Assembly: GCF_014192015.1 (NCBI RefSeq)
Contig: NZ_JACHXJ010000001.1
Coordinates: 868,001 to 932,000, forward strand
From: Paenibacillus rhizosphaerae
GTDB lineage: Bacteria > Bacillota > Bacilli > Paenibacillales > Paenibacillaceae
DNA length: 64,000 nt
Reading direction: 5' to 3'
Part shown: positions 1-8,892 of the stretch, in pieces
Numbering within the stretch: the first letter of the stretch is position 1
Layout of the letters: each line of letters begins with the position of its first letter
Program-made: the position numbers and the translations under genes
Notes under the pieces: generated by a model
The model's input: the letters and a program-made list of their open reading frames with translations, nothing else
Told to the model about the DNA's origin: nothing
The model's database searches: none

Positions 1-101
1 GGCAACAAAGTAAATAATCACTATATTGAGATAAGCAACCCCGTCTTCTATCATCATGTGCAAGCGGCTCGTGTTTGTTTCGTTAAGGAGTTGATGCGTA
101 C

Positions 102-1295
102 ATGATCGAATTGACAAACCGGCAGGCACGGCAATTTCTGTTATTGAAGCACGGGCTGTTAGGTGAATATCGATTTACTGGAAAGCAGGGAGTATTGGAT
201 TTTGTGCGGCAGGTCGGCTGTATTCAATACGATCCCATCGATGTTTGCGGAAAAAACGCCGAATTGGTTCTGCAGTCGAGAATCGAAGGATTTACGAAGA
301 ACATGCTCGACGAGTTGCTGTATAAAGATAGATTCCTGATCGATTATCCCGACAAGAATCTCGCTATTATGCCTCTCGAGGACTGGCCGTATTTTGAGCG
401 GTACAGGCAGGCCGCCCGACAACACGCTAAGCGCTATCCCGAAATGGAAGTGTTGACAGAGCAAGTTCGGGTTCACCTCCAACATCACGGTCCGCTTAGT
501 TCGGATGATCTAAAATTGGATGGAAATTTCTCATGGCAATCGGCCATCCACTGGAGCAGCGGAAACAACGCATCCCGGTCGGTGCTGGAACAGATGTACT
601 CCACAGGCGAGTTGATTATCCATCACAAAAAAGGAACACGTAAATATTACGATATCGCTGGAAAGTACATACCGCCAAACCTGCTGAATGCGTCGGAGCC
701 GCTGGAAGCCGAGCTTGAGCATCACAAGTGGCGGGTACTGCGCCGGATCGGCGAAGTTGGCCTTTTATGGAATCGCGCATCCGATGCCTGGCTAAACATA
801 TGGGGATTGAAGGCGGTACAGCGCAACGAGGTTTTCCGCCAGTTGTTGGACGAAGCTCGCATTGTTGCTATAACCGTAGAGCAATTAAAGGATACACTGT
901 ACTGCCGCGCGGAGGACTTGCCGCTTATAGAAGCCGTCCTGCAAAATCCGGAGCCGAAATTTCGCTGCGAGCTGATTGCCCCGCTGGACAATTTGATATG
1001 GGACAGAAAGCTGATTAACGAATTGTTTGGCTTTGATTACACCTGGGAGATTTACACGCCCGCAATCAAACGGAAATTCGGGTATTATGTGCTGCCTCTA
1101 TTATACGGAGAAAGCCTAATCGGAAGAGTCGAAGTCATCGCGGATCGAAAAGCCGGGACGCTCGTTGTTAAAAACATCTGGTACGAGAACGGCATTCAGC
1201 CAACAAAGCGGTTGCGAACAGCGCTGAACCATTGTTTTCAACATTTCGCTTTATTCAACGGATGCGAGACGATTTCGACAGCGTCTGTGGACTGA
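102..1295 (+). CDS. AlkZ/YcaQ-like winged-helix protein (putative DNA glycosylase family)
   Basis: A 397-residue protein of the HTH_42 (YcaQ/AlkZ) superfamily, made of tandem winged-helix modules. Characterised members remove alkylated bases or unhook DNA crosslinks. The segment around residues 41-47 (IQYDPID) gives Q42-Y43-D44, matching the catalytic Q-aliphatic/aromatic-D motif of the AlkZ-like branch. The start is the ATG at 102, preceded by AAGGAG at 84-90 with normal spacing. It converges on the esterase gene, leaving a 67-base gap. It shows no link to the sugar locus. The family call is firm; glycosylase activity is inferred from the motif only. Confidence 0.8.
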   Translation: MIELTNRQARQFLLLKHGLLGEYRFTGKQGVLDFVRQVGCIQYDPIDVCGKNAELVLQSRIEGFTKNMLDELLYKDRFLIDYPDKNLAIMPLEDWPYFERYRQAARQHAKRYPEMEVLTEQVRVHLQHHGPLSSDDLKLDGNFSWQSAIHWSSGNNASRSVLEQMYSTGELIIHHKKGTRKYYDIAGKYIPPNLLNASEPLEAELEHHKWRVLRRIGEVGLLWNRASDAWLNIWGLKAVQRNEVFRQLLDEARIVAITVEQLKDTLYCRAEDLPLIEAVLQNPEPKFRCELIAPLDNLIWDRKLINELFGFDYTWEIYTPAIKRKFGYYVLPLLYGESLIGRVEVIADRKAGTLVVKNIWYENGIQPTKRLRTALNHCFQHFALFNGCETISTASVD

Positions 1296-1362
1296 ACTTT
1301 CCAATTTCCCGGTACCCCTCCGCCGGCAAGCCTCCTCATAGGATTGTTCTATCGAGCAATGT

Positions 1363-2256
1363 TCATCTGAGATGCTGGGAGATGAACAGCGCAGCACGGT
1401 CCAGAGCTTGATCGGCTTCATCGAGAATACCCGCGAACGCCTGGAAAACATGCGGGACGTCGGCAATAACGTCAAGGATTACATCTACGCCTGCTGCCCG
1501 TGCGCGGTCGGCTAACTGCGTGGAGTCGTCAAGGAGTACCTCGTTGGTTCCGACCTGCAGCAGGAGCGGCGGGAATCCCGTAAGATCGGCGAACCTGGCG
1601 GGACTTACGAGTTCGTGATTCGGGTCCTGTCCAGCGAGGTACATCACGTCCGTCATTGAAAAGCTCTCACGTGTGAAGAACGGGTCGAGCCCCACTTTAC
1701 TATCCATACTTGCTCCGGAATGTGTCTTATCGAGCCCTGCCGAGAACATCACTACCGCTGCTGGCATCGGCAGGCCTGCGTCACGTGCCATGAGGCAAGT
1801 CGAGACAGCAATACCGCCACCGGCGGAGTCGCCAGCAAACGCAATGGACGTTGCCTGGGTTCCGTTGTCCAGAAGCTCCTGATAGGCGGCTAGAGCATCC
1901 ATAATAGCAGCAGGGAACGGATGTTCCGGAGCCAGACGATAATCGAGTGAGACGGACTGGATACGGGTCCTGTTGACCAGGTTCGCAGTAAGGGACATGG
2001 CTGTGTAAGGGGAACCCATGATATACGAGCCGCCATGGAAATAGAGAATTATTCCTGGGCGGGCATCCTGTGCAGGGTCAACGATCACACCGGGTCGATT
2101 ACCAATGGTCGCCGGCGTGGTCCGCACGCCCGCAGGTACTAACATCGTTGCCATCATGGCAGCGAAGTTAGCGCGCATTTCCTCGATGCTTTGTGGCTTG
2201 GCGGGCTCAGAACGCCGCAGCATTTCTTCCAATATTTTACGTTGTTCTCTAGACAT
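1363..2256 (-). CDS. alpha/beta-hydrolase, HSL family esterase/lipase
   Basis: A 297-residue hydrolase of the hormone-sensitive-lipase family, expected to hydrolyse short-chain carboxylic esters in the cytoplasm. The oxyanion-hole HGG lies at residues 74-76, the nucleophile elbow GDSAG at 142-146 (Ser144) and the catalytic His at about 269 (VPHVF). The acidic member is probably in the GTNEVLLDD segment near residue 239, where Glu stands where Asp is more usual. Length is typical and there is no signal peptide. On the coding strand the start is preceded by three to four tandem GGAGAA units that include the ribosome binding site. It is divergent from the degraded YafY-type regulator at 2390. 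Confidence 0.9.
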   Translation of the reverse strand: MSREQRKILEEMLRRSEPAKPQSIEEMRANFAAMMATMLVPAGVRTTPATIGNRPGVIVDPAQDARPGIILYFHGGSYIMGSPYTAMSLTANLVNRTRIQSVSLDYRLAPEHPFPAAIMDALAAYQELLDNGTQATSIAFAGDSAGGGIAVSTCLMARDAGLPMPAAVVMFSAGLDKTHSGASMDSKVGLDPFFTRESFSMTDVMYLAGQDPNHELVSPARFADLTGFPPLLLQVGTNEVLLDDSTQLADRARAAGVDVILDVIADVPHVFQAFAGILDEADQALDRAALFISQHLR

Positions 2257-2260
2257 ATGA

Positions 2261-2285
2261 TCTTCTCCTTCTCCTTCTCCTTCTT
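2261..2285 (-). repeat. GGAGAA hexamer tandem repeat forming the esterase RBS
   Basis: On the minus strand this stretch reads as consecutive GGAGAA units ending five bases before the esterase ATG, so several overlapping Shine-Dalgarno sequences are stacked. Slippage here could change translation; that consequence is inference. Confidence 0.6.
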
Positions 2286-2349
2286 ATATCGCTTTCTTCT
2301 ACCGCAATCTCCCCAGCGATCCGGCTTATTCATAGTGTATAATATGAAT

Positions 2350-2366
2350 GTGACAGAACTTGTCAC
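2350..2366. promoter_or_regulatory. Inverted repeat, putative operator between esterase and YafY-type gene
   Basis: GTGACAGAACTTGTCAC has perfect 6-bp arms around a 5-bp centre. It sits next to a TATAAT-like stretch at about 2338-2343 and 24 bases before the regulator ATG. It is a plausible autoregulatory site for the adjacent HTH gene, but binding is unproven. Confidence 0.45.
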
Positions 2367-2389
2367 TATAATCTTTGGGGGTGAATATA

Positions 2390-2819
2390 ATGGGGAAGCC
2401 GAGGCGCCTGATTGAATTGATGATGGCGGTAAATCGAAAGCGGAAATTCACCGTCAAAGAGCTCGCCGAAGCATTTGGTGTGTCCACCCGAACCATGCTG
2501 CGCGATTTGCAGGAGCTGAGTAGAATGGGAGTGCCTTTATACTCTCAAGTTGGTGCGGGAGGCGGATACCAGGTTCTGACAGAACGAAGCCTTCCACGGA
2601 GATAAAGCTGGATTTTCCCTTGGGGAGAAGTACATCGTTCCAACGACGGTACAGGCATACTAGAGATGGGGATCTTCCCCTCAGAAATACCATTCTTCGC
2701 TGAATATTTCTTTTCGTTCGGCGCTGAAGCGGTTGTGCTCCAACCGGAAGAACTAAGAGAAGCTGTCAGAAGAAAGTTAATCCGTGCTCTCGAAGAATAT
2801 AATGTTCCACAATCCTAGT
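2390..2819 (+). pseudogene. Degraded YafY/WYL-type transcriptional regulator
   Basis: The first part (2390-2605) encodes a DeoR/YafY-like winged helix with the typical KELAEAFGVSTRTMLRDLQEL segment, then stops. After about 60 bases, a second frame (roughly 2665-2819) encodes a C-terminal piece ending EELREAVRRKLIRAL and a short tail, which resembles the C-terminal extension of WYL regulators. Intact family members are around 300 residues, whereas the whole span could encode only about 143. The WYL core is therefore deleted and the frame broken. The ATG at 2390 follows a GGGGG Shine-Dalgarno. The N-terminal HTH could still be expressed as a short DNA-binding peptide. The esterase across the divergent promoter was probably its neighbour target. 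Confidence 0.7.
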
Positions 2820-2952
2820 CTCCCGATTTCAATGTTATTGGTGGATATAGATGTCTTTCTCGAGTTCGTTGCGGAGAACAGTGCCCTATGCAAAAGTAAC
2901 TTGATACCCTCAAGGCGGTCCAGCATTCGGGCTGCTTTTTTGTGTTTGTGTG

Positions 2953-2978
2953 TTCGCTAAGGTGCTTTCGCTAAAGTG
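2953..2978. repeat. 14-bp spaced direct repeat upstream of the hybrid kinase
   Basis: TTCGCTAAGGTG is followed 14 bases later by TTCGCTAAAGTG, about 30-55 bases upstream of the kinase promoter's -35 box. It could be an activator or response-regulator site. No regulator is known from the sequence. Confidence 0.4.
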
Positions 2979-3006
2979 TAATTTTTAACTTTTAACTGGC
3001 AGAAAA

Positions 3007-3035
3007 ATGACAGATTTTAATCGGCATAGTAGAAT
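3007..3035 (+). promoter_or_regulatory. SigmaA-type promoter of the hybrid kinase gene
   Basis: ATGACA at 3007-3012 (5/6 to TTGACA) and TAGAAT at 3030-3035 (5/6 to TATAAT) are separated by exactly 17 bases. This places transcription start near 3042 and rules out the ATG at 3007 as the translation start. Confidence 0.6.
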
Positions 3036-3099
3036 AATAGAGATATCATGTTTATTAGCAATGAACGGTGCAAAATTATGTCGAGAGAGGGATTTGACC

Positions 3100-6000
3100 A
3101 TGTCGGATCAGCATTTGAAACCGGATTCGCAAGAGAGCCAGGTTCAGTCCAAAGAGCTGCTCGATGCGCTGATGGCTTTTAAAAAGGGAGACTTTACTTA
3201 CCGCATGCCGTACGATCAGACGGGCATCGCCGGAAAAATCGCAGACACCTTTAATGAGATCATGGAAATGCAGGAAAGCCTTGTGTCCGAAATCGATACC
3301 GTTGCCAGGGTTGTCGGTAAAGAGGGCAAGCTGTCGCGCAGGTTTTCCCATAAAAATACCGGCGGGTCTTGGGAGGCGGCCGTAGAATCGTTAAACGGTC
3401 TTGTCAGTGACCTGATCCAGCCGACCAGCGAGATGGTGCGCGTGATCAACGCGGTTGCCCAGGGCGATTTGAGGCAAAAGGTGGATCTGGAGTTTGAAGG
3501 GCGGCCGCTGACCGGCGAGTTCAAAAAGTCCGCAAACAACATCAACAAGATGGTCAACCAGCTGAGCAAGTTTGCTTCGGAAGTGACCCGCGTAGCCAAA
3601 GAGGTGGGGACCGAAGGCATTTTGGGCGGTCAAGCCGATGTTGAAGGGGTCTCAGGGACATGGAAGGATCTGACCGACAGCGTGAACGGCATGGCGGCCA
3701 ATCTGACGAGCCAGGTCCGCAGCATCGCCGAAGTGACGACGGCAGTGGCCAAGGGCGATCTCACCAAGCAGATCACGGTCAATGCCAGCGGCGAAATTTT
3801 GGAATTGAAAAATACGATTAATACGATGGTGGATCAGCTGTCGACCTTTGCGTCCGAGGTTACCCGAATGGCCCGCGAGGTCGGCACGGAAGGGAAGCTC
3901 GGCGGGCAGGCGAACGTTAAGGGCGTGTCCGGCACGTGGAGAGATTTGACGGAGAGCGTCAACGACATGGCCACGAATTTGACGGATCAGGTCCGCAATA
4001 TCGCGGTCGTTACGACGGCTGTTGCCAACGGAGATTTATCAAAAAAAATTACTGCCAACGTGCAGGGTGAAATTCTGGAACTCAAAAATACGATCAACAC
4101 GATGGTGGACCAGCTGTCCATGTTCGCTTCCGAAGTGACGAAGATCGCCCGCGAGGTCGGCACCGAGGGCATACTGGGCGGACAGGCGGAGGTCAGCGGC
4201 GTTGCGGGAACCTGGCGTGATTTGACCGAAAGCGTCAACTCCATGGCCAGCAATCTGACCAACCAGGTGCGCAACATCGCCGAAGTGACGACGGCGGTGG
4301 CAAAGGGCGACCTGTCCAAGCATATTACGGTCAACGCCAAGGGTGAAATTCTCGAGCTGAAAAATACGATCAACACGATGGTGGATCAGCTCAGCACGTT
4401 TGCGTCCGAAGTTACCCGCGTCGCCCGCGAGGTCGGAACGCTCGGCATGCTTGGCGGTCAAGCGCAGGTGAAGGGCGTGGCCGGCACGTGGCGCGATCTG
4501 ACCGAGAACGTCAATTACATGGCTTCGAACCTGACGAACCAGGTGCGCAATATCGCCGTCGTGACGACGGCGGTGGCGAACGGTGACCTGTCGAAGAAGA
4601 TCACTGCGGACGTGCAGGGCGAAATCCTTGAGCTGAAAAACACGATCAACACGATGGTGGATCAGCTCAGCACGTTTGCGTCCGAGGTCACCCGCGTCGC
4701 CCGCGAGGTCGGAACCGAAGGGAAGCTCGGCGGACAAGCCGAGGTCCGTGGCGTCGGCGGCACGTGGAAGGATTTGACTGAAGGCGTCAACAACATGGCC
4801 CGCAACCTGACGAATCAGGTGCGGAACATTGCCGAAGTGACGACGGCGGTAGCGAAGGGCGACTTGTCCAAGAAAATTACGGTCGACGTCAAAGGCGAGC
4901 TGCTCGAGCTGAAAAACACGATGAACACGATGGTGGACCAGCTCAGCAATTTCGCGTCGGAAGTAACGCGGGTGGCCAGCGAGGTCGGCACCGAGGGCAA
5001 GCTCGGCGCCCAGGCGAACGTCAAGGATGTGTCGGGAACCTGGAAGGACCTGACCGATACGGTGAACAACATGACACGCAACCTGACCATCCAGATGCGG
5101 AACATTGCCGGTGTGACCACAGCGGTCGCTAACGGGGATCTGTCCAAGAAAATTACGGTCGACGTCAGCGGCGAGCTGCTGGAGCTGAAAAATACAGTCA
5201 ATACGATGGTGGACCAGCTGAACTCGTTTGCGTCCGAGGTCACACGCGTCGCCCGCGAAGTCGGAACGGACGGCAAGCTGGGCGGACAGGCACAGGTGAG
5301 TGGGGTCGGCGGCATCTGGAAGGATTTGACCGACAACGTTAACATTATGGCGAACAATCTGACGGATCAGGTCCGCGGCATCGCCAAGGTCGTGACCGCC
5401 GTGGCGAACGGGAACCTGAAGCAGAAGCTGAACGTGGACGCGAAGGGCGAAATCGCCGAACTGGCCGATACGATCAACAATATGACCGAGACGCTGGATA
5501 CGTTCGCCGATCAGGTCATTACCGTCGCCCGTGAGGTCGGCGCGGAAGGCAAGCTGGGCGGTCAGGCCAGCGTGCCGGGAGCCGCAGGCACGTGGCGGGA
5601 TTTGACCGACAATGTCAACTATATGGCGAGCACATTGACCACGCAGGTTCGGGCGATCACCAACGTGGCCACGGCGGTAGCCAAAGGGGACCTGTCCCGG
5701 ACGATCGATGTCGCAGCGGCCGGTGAGGTTGCCGCGCTGAAGGACAATGTGAACGAAATGATCCGGAACTTGAAAGAGACGACCCGCATCAATACCGAGC
5801 AGGACTGGCTGAAGACCAATCTTGCCAAGTTTTCGAGATTGCTGCAGGGACAGCGCGACTTGTATGCCATCAGCCGCATGATCCTGTCGGAGCTGGCGCC
5901 GCTCGTGTCGATACAGCACGGCGTCTTCTATATCAGCGAGCCGGAGAACGACGAACCGGTGCTGACGCTGTTTGCCAGCTACGCCTACCAGAACCGGAAG

Positions 6001-8565
6001 CATCTGTCGAACCGCTTCCGTGCCGGCGAAGGGCTGGTCGGCCAGTGCCTCGTGGAGAAGCAGCGCATCCTGCTGACGAACGTGCCGCAGGATTATGTCA
6101 TGATTTCCTCGGGACTCGGCGAAGCCGTGCCGCTCAACATCGTGCTGCTGCCGATTATATTCGAGGAGCATGTGCTTGGCGTGCTGGAGCTGGCGTCCTT
6201 CCGGGCGTTTACCGAGATCGACCTGGCTTTCCTGGATCAGCTGACCGAATCGATCGGCATCGTTGTGAACACGATGCAGGCGAACCGCCGGACGGAGGAA
6301 CTGCTCATGCAGTCGCAATCCCTGACGGAGGAGCTGCAAAAGCAGCAGATGGAGCTTCAGCATACGAATGAGGAGCTCGAGGACAAGGCGAAGCTGCTCG
6401 TCCTGCAGAAGGCCGAGGTCGAGAGCAAAAACCAGGAGGTCGAGGTTGCGAAGCAGTTCCTGGAGGAGAAGGCGGAGCAGTTAGCGCTGACCTCCCGCTA
6501 TAAGTCGGAATTTTTGGCCAATATGTCGCATGAATTAAGAACGCCGCTCAATTCTCTGCTCCTTCTTGCCGAACAGCTTGCGGATAACCCGGATGAGAAC
6601 CTGAGCGAACATCAGGTCAAATTCGCCAAAACGATCCAGGATTCGGGTCTGGAGCTGCTGAACCTGATCAATGAAATTTTGGACCTGTCCAAAATTGAAT
6701 CGGGCACCGTTACGCCGGATTACAGCGAAGTGTCCCTCAAAGCGCTGACGGACGGCCTTGACCGGTCGTTCCGCCCGATGGTGGATAACAGTCTGCTCGA
6801 GTTCAGCATCAAGCTGGATCCGAACGTGCCGGATACGGTGGTTACCGATCAGAAGCGGCTGCAGCAGGTGCTCAAAAATCTCCTGTCTAACGCCTTTAAG
6901 TTCACAAAGAAGGGACAGGTTACTTTGGCCCTGCGGCGGGCCAGCGAAGGCTGGAGCAAGGATAACGAATCGCTGAATCAAGCGCCGAATGTGCTGTGCT
7001 TCTCGGTCAGCGACACCGGGATCGGCATTCCGGAGGACAAGCAGCAGATCATTTTCGAGGCGTTCCAGCAGGCGGACGGCAGCACAAACCGGGTGTACGG
7101 CGGTACGGGGCTCGGATTGGCCATTTCCCGCGAGATTGCCCATTTGCTGGGCGGGGAGCTGACGCTTTACAGCGTCGTCGGCAAAGGCAGCATTTTCAAT
7201 CTCTACCTGCCGGTCGACACCGAAATGGGGCCGCAGGAGGAAATTGCGAAATACGTGCCGGAAATCATCGACGTCACGCCGCCGGAGCAGAAGCTGACCT
7301 TCAGCCGCAAGGCGGATGCCGTGAACGACGACCGGGAGCAGATCGAGCCGGGGGACCGCGTCTTTCTCATCATTGAAGACGACGTGAAGTTTAACGAGAT
7401 CCTGCTGGAGCTGCTGCACCGGAAGAACATCAAGGCCGTCATCACAACGAAAGGATCCGGCGCACTCGAGCTGGCGAGAAAATATCAGCCGGAGGCGATT
7501 ACGCTGGATCTGCGTCTCGGCGACATGGACGGCTGGATGGTCATTGAGCACTTGAAGAACGATTTGGCCACCCGGCATATTCCGGTCTGCGTCATTACTG
7601 TCGAGGAGGACGAAGTAGAACTGCTCCGCAAGGGAGTTTATGAGTATGTCTGCAAGCCGGTCACCAACGAAGACCTCGAGAAGGCGCTGGATCAGTTGAG
7701 CCGCTTTGCCGCTGAACAAAGCCGCAGCCTCCTGCTGACCGGAACGCAAAAAGATCGCTGCCAGGAATGGGCGGCTCTTCTGGGCAGTGAGGACGTGCGG
7801 ATCGTCATGGCGCAGACCGCCCGGGAAGCGCTCGAGACCTTGAAGAAGGAGCATTTCGACTGCGTGCTCGCGGATAACGATCTGGAGGATATGAACATTC
7901 TCCAGTTCGTCCGGGAAATCCAGAAGAATCCAAAGAACAAGCACATACCATTAGTCTTGAACCGGAGCGTCAAATGGAACCATGCGCAGGAGGAAGAACT
8001 GGAGGAGCTGACCAAATCCGCGGTCATCAAGGAAGTCAAGACACCGGCTCAGCTGGTCGACGAGACGAGCTTGTTCCTGCACCGCAAGCTGGATGACCTT
8101 CCAGACCAGTCGGGAGAGCTTGTGCGCAAGCTGTATCAATCCGACGAAATGATTCAGTATAAAAAGGTGCTGGTGGTGGACGACGATATCCGCAATATTT
8201 TTGCCTTGACTACCATCCTGGAGCGCCATCAGATGATGGTCGTTCCTGCCGAAAACGGACACGAAGCCATTCAAATCCTGGAGCAGACGCCGGATATCGA
8301 GATCGTGCTGATGGACATCATGATGCCGGTCATGGACGGCTACGAAACGACCCGGGCGATCCGCAGCAAGCCGCAGTTCAAGGATCTCCCGATCATCGCC
8401 CTGACCGCCAAGGCGATGAAAGGCGACCGGGAGGAATGCCTGGAAGCCGGAGCATCCGATTACATCACCAAGCCGGTGAACAGCGCGCAGCTGTTGTCGA
8501 TGATCCGCAGCTGGCTTGGAACGACGGCACCCGAGGAGGATGCCGGGTCCGACCAGGAGGAGTAA
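3100..8565 (+). CDS. Soluble poly-HAMP hybrid histidine kinase with GAF and three receiver domains
   Basis: A 1,821-residue sensor kinase. I chose ATG 3100 because AGAGAGG precedes it by eight bases; longer in-frame starts fall on or near the promoter. Residues about 27-897 are a ladder of HAMP units. Nine 92-residue double repeats alternate an AVAxGDL half and an [12 protein letters not shown]/GTWxDLT half, plus an initial unit. A GAF domain follows (about 910-1070), then a short coiled coil, HisKA with the phospho-acceptor His1144 ([10 protein letters not shown]), and a HATPase with the N box [10 protein letters not shown] and the DTGIGIP and GTGLGL glycine boxes. REC1 (Asp1470), REC2 (Asp1592, lacking the usual N-terminal acidic pair) and REC3 (DDD pocket, Asp1739) close the protein. 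No membrane segment is visible, so it is cytosolic, like fungal group III Nik1-type kinases. No partner response regulator is adjacent. Confidence 0.92.
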   Translation: MSDQHLKPDSQESQVQSKELLDALMAFKKGDFTYRMPYDQTGIAGKIADTFNEIMEMQESLVSEIDTVARVVGKEGKLSRRFSHKNTGGSWEAAVESLNGLVSDLIQPTSEMVRVINAVAQGDLRQKVDLEFEGRPLTGEFKKSANNINKMVNQLSKFASEVTRVAKEVGTEGILGGQADVEGVSGTWKDLTDSVNGMAANLTSQVRSIAEVTTAVAKGDLTKQITVNASGEILELKNTINTMVDQLSTFASEVTRMAREVGTEGKLGGQANVKGVSGTWRDLTESVNDMATNLTDQVRNIAVVTTAVANGDLSKKITANVQGEILELKNTINTMVDQLSMFASEVTKIAREVGTEGILGGQAEVSGVAGTWRDLTESVNSMASNLTNQVRNIAEVTTAVAKGDLSKHITVNAKGEILELKNTINTMVDQLSTFASEVTRVAREVGTLGMLGGQAQVKGVAGTWRDLTENVNYMASNLTNQVRNIAVVTTAVANGDLSKKITADVQGEILELKNTINTMVDQLSTFASEVTRVAREVGTEGKLGGQAEVRGVGGTWKDLTEGVNNMARNLTNQVRNIAEVTTAVAKGDLSKKITVDVKGELLELKNTMNTMVDQLSNFASEVTRVASEVGTEGKLGAQANVKDVSGTWKDLTDTVNNMTRNLTIQMRNIAGVTTAVANGDLSKKITVDVSGELLELKNTVNTMVDQLNSFASEVTRVAREVGTDGKLGGQAQVSGVGGIWKDLTDNVNIMANNLTDQVRGIAKVVTAVANGNLKQKLNVDAKGEIAELADTINNMTETLDTFADQVITVAREVGAEGKLGGQASVPGAAGTWRDLTDNVNYMASTLTTQVRAITNVATAVAKGDLSRTIDVAAAGEVAALKDNVNEMIRNLKETTRINTEQDWLKTNLAKFSRLLQGQRDLYAISRMILSELAPLVSIQHGVFYISEPENDEPVLTLFASYAYQNRKHLSNRFRAGEGLVGQCLVEKQRILLTNVPQDYVMISSGLGEAVPLNIVLLPIIFEEHVLGVLELASFRAFTEIDLAFLDQLTESIGIVVNTMQANRRTEELLMQSQSLTEELQKQQMELQHTNEELEDKAKLLVLQKAEVESKNQEVEVAKQFLEEKAEQLALTSRYKSEFLANMSHELRTPLNSLLLLAEQLADNPDENLSEHQVKFAKTIQDSGLELLNLINEILDLSKIESGTVTPDYSEVSLKALTDGLDRSFRPMVDNSLLEFSIKLDPNVPDTVVTDQKRLQQVLKNLLSNAFKFTKKGQVTLALRRASEGWSKDNESLNQAPNVLCFSVSDTGIGIPEDKQQIIFEAFQQADGSTNRVYGGTGLGLAISREIAHLLGGELTLYSVVGKGSIFNLYLPVDTEMGPQEEIAKYVPEIIDVTPPEQKLTFSRKADAVNDDREQIEPGDRVFLIIEDDVKFNEILLELLHRKNIKAVITTKGSGALELARKYQPEAITLDLRLGDMDGWMVIEHLKNDLATRHIPVCVITVEEDEVELLRKGVYEYVCKPVTNEDLEKALDQLSRFAAEQSRSLLLTGTQKDRCQEWAALLGSEDVRIVMAQTAREALETLKKEHFDCVLADNDLEDMNILQFVREIQKNPKNKHIPLVLNRSVKWNHAQEEELEELTKSAVIKEVKTPAQLVDETSLFLHRKLDDLPDQSGELVRKLYQSDEMIQYKKVLVVDDDIRNIFALTTILERHQMMVVPAENGHEAIQILEQTPDIEIVLMDIMMPVMDGYETTRAIRSKPQFKDLPIIALTAKAMKGDREECLEAGASDYITKPVNSAQLLSMIRSWLGTTAPEEDAGSDQEE
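3466..5790 (+). repeat. In-frame 276-bp tandem repeats encoding HAMP pairs
   Basis: The coding DNA repeats with a 276-bp (92-codon) period. For example, the AVAxGDL codons begin at 3742 and again at 4018. Some neighbouring copies are highly similar at the base level, which suggests expansion by unequal recombination and continuing instability or homogenisation. Confidence 0.8.
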
Positions 8566-8633
8566 GGGAAGCGAGTCCAAAATCCAGTTCTTTATGGCAG
8601 AGATGACATACCGACCCTTCCAGAACGTACAGA

Positions 8634-8684
8634 AACCCACAAGAGAGACACTTTGATGAAAAGTGTTCCTTTTGTGGGTTTTTT
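8634..8684 (+). terminator. Rho-independent terminator after the hybrid kinase
   Basis: ACCCACAA pairs with TTGTGGGT and an inner ACACTTT pairs with AAAGTGT. The hairpin is followed by a run of six T. It separates the kinase gene from the glycosidase genes. Confidence 0.85.
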
Positions 8685-8892
8685 GCTACTGAGGATTTCA
8701 TCAGGAAGGGATTGGAGGAGAACGGCTCGGTATGCAAGGGACCCACGCTTCGGAATTGAATTCTGTACAGCGATCGCCGCCGTATGGTTGAAATGACCTA
8801 TGAATATGCAGGGTTGACGGATTGTGCACCTATATTGGGGGTGCTACGATGATCAAAATAAGTTGCAATATGAAAAAAAGGAGGATTCCCGA
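8685..8892 (+). other. Non-coding leader before the GH2 gene
   Basis: Together with the terminator, this forms a 327-base stretch without a gene. It holds CCTATG (8797) and CCTATA (8829), which resemble the locus half-site but are 32 rather than 22 bases apart. A TTGACG at 8814 has no good -10 at 17 bases. A promoter must lie here, but I cannot place it. Confidence 0.4.

Noticed and set aside
2921-2941. CAGC/GCTG hairpin followed by T as a terminator for the YafY remnant.
   Set aside because: The stem is only four base pairs, too weak to call.
3466-5790. Regularly spaced DNA repeats that could be mistaken for a CRISPR or satellite array.
   Set aside because: The period is 276 bases, in frame, and the translated units are HAMP domains.
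4039-6363. Long open frame on the minus strand (774 codons) opposite the HAMP repeats, and another of 469 codons at 6535-7944.
   Set aside because: Both mirror the codon structure of the real kinase gene. Their products are low-complexity and His/Arg/Gln-rich with no domain, and neither has a ribosome binding site.
8797-8835. CCTATG and CCTATA before the GH2 gene as a fourth copy of the AraC-type operator.
   Set aside because: The cores are 32 bases apart rather than 22, the preceding C-run is short and no -10 lies at the fixed distance.
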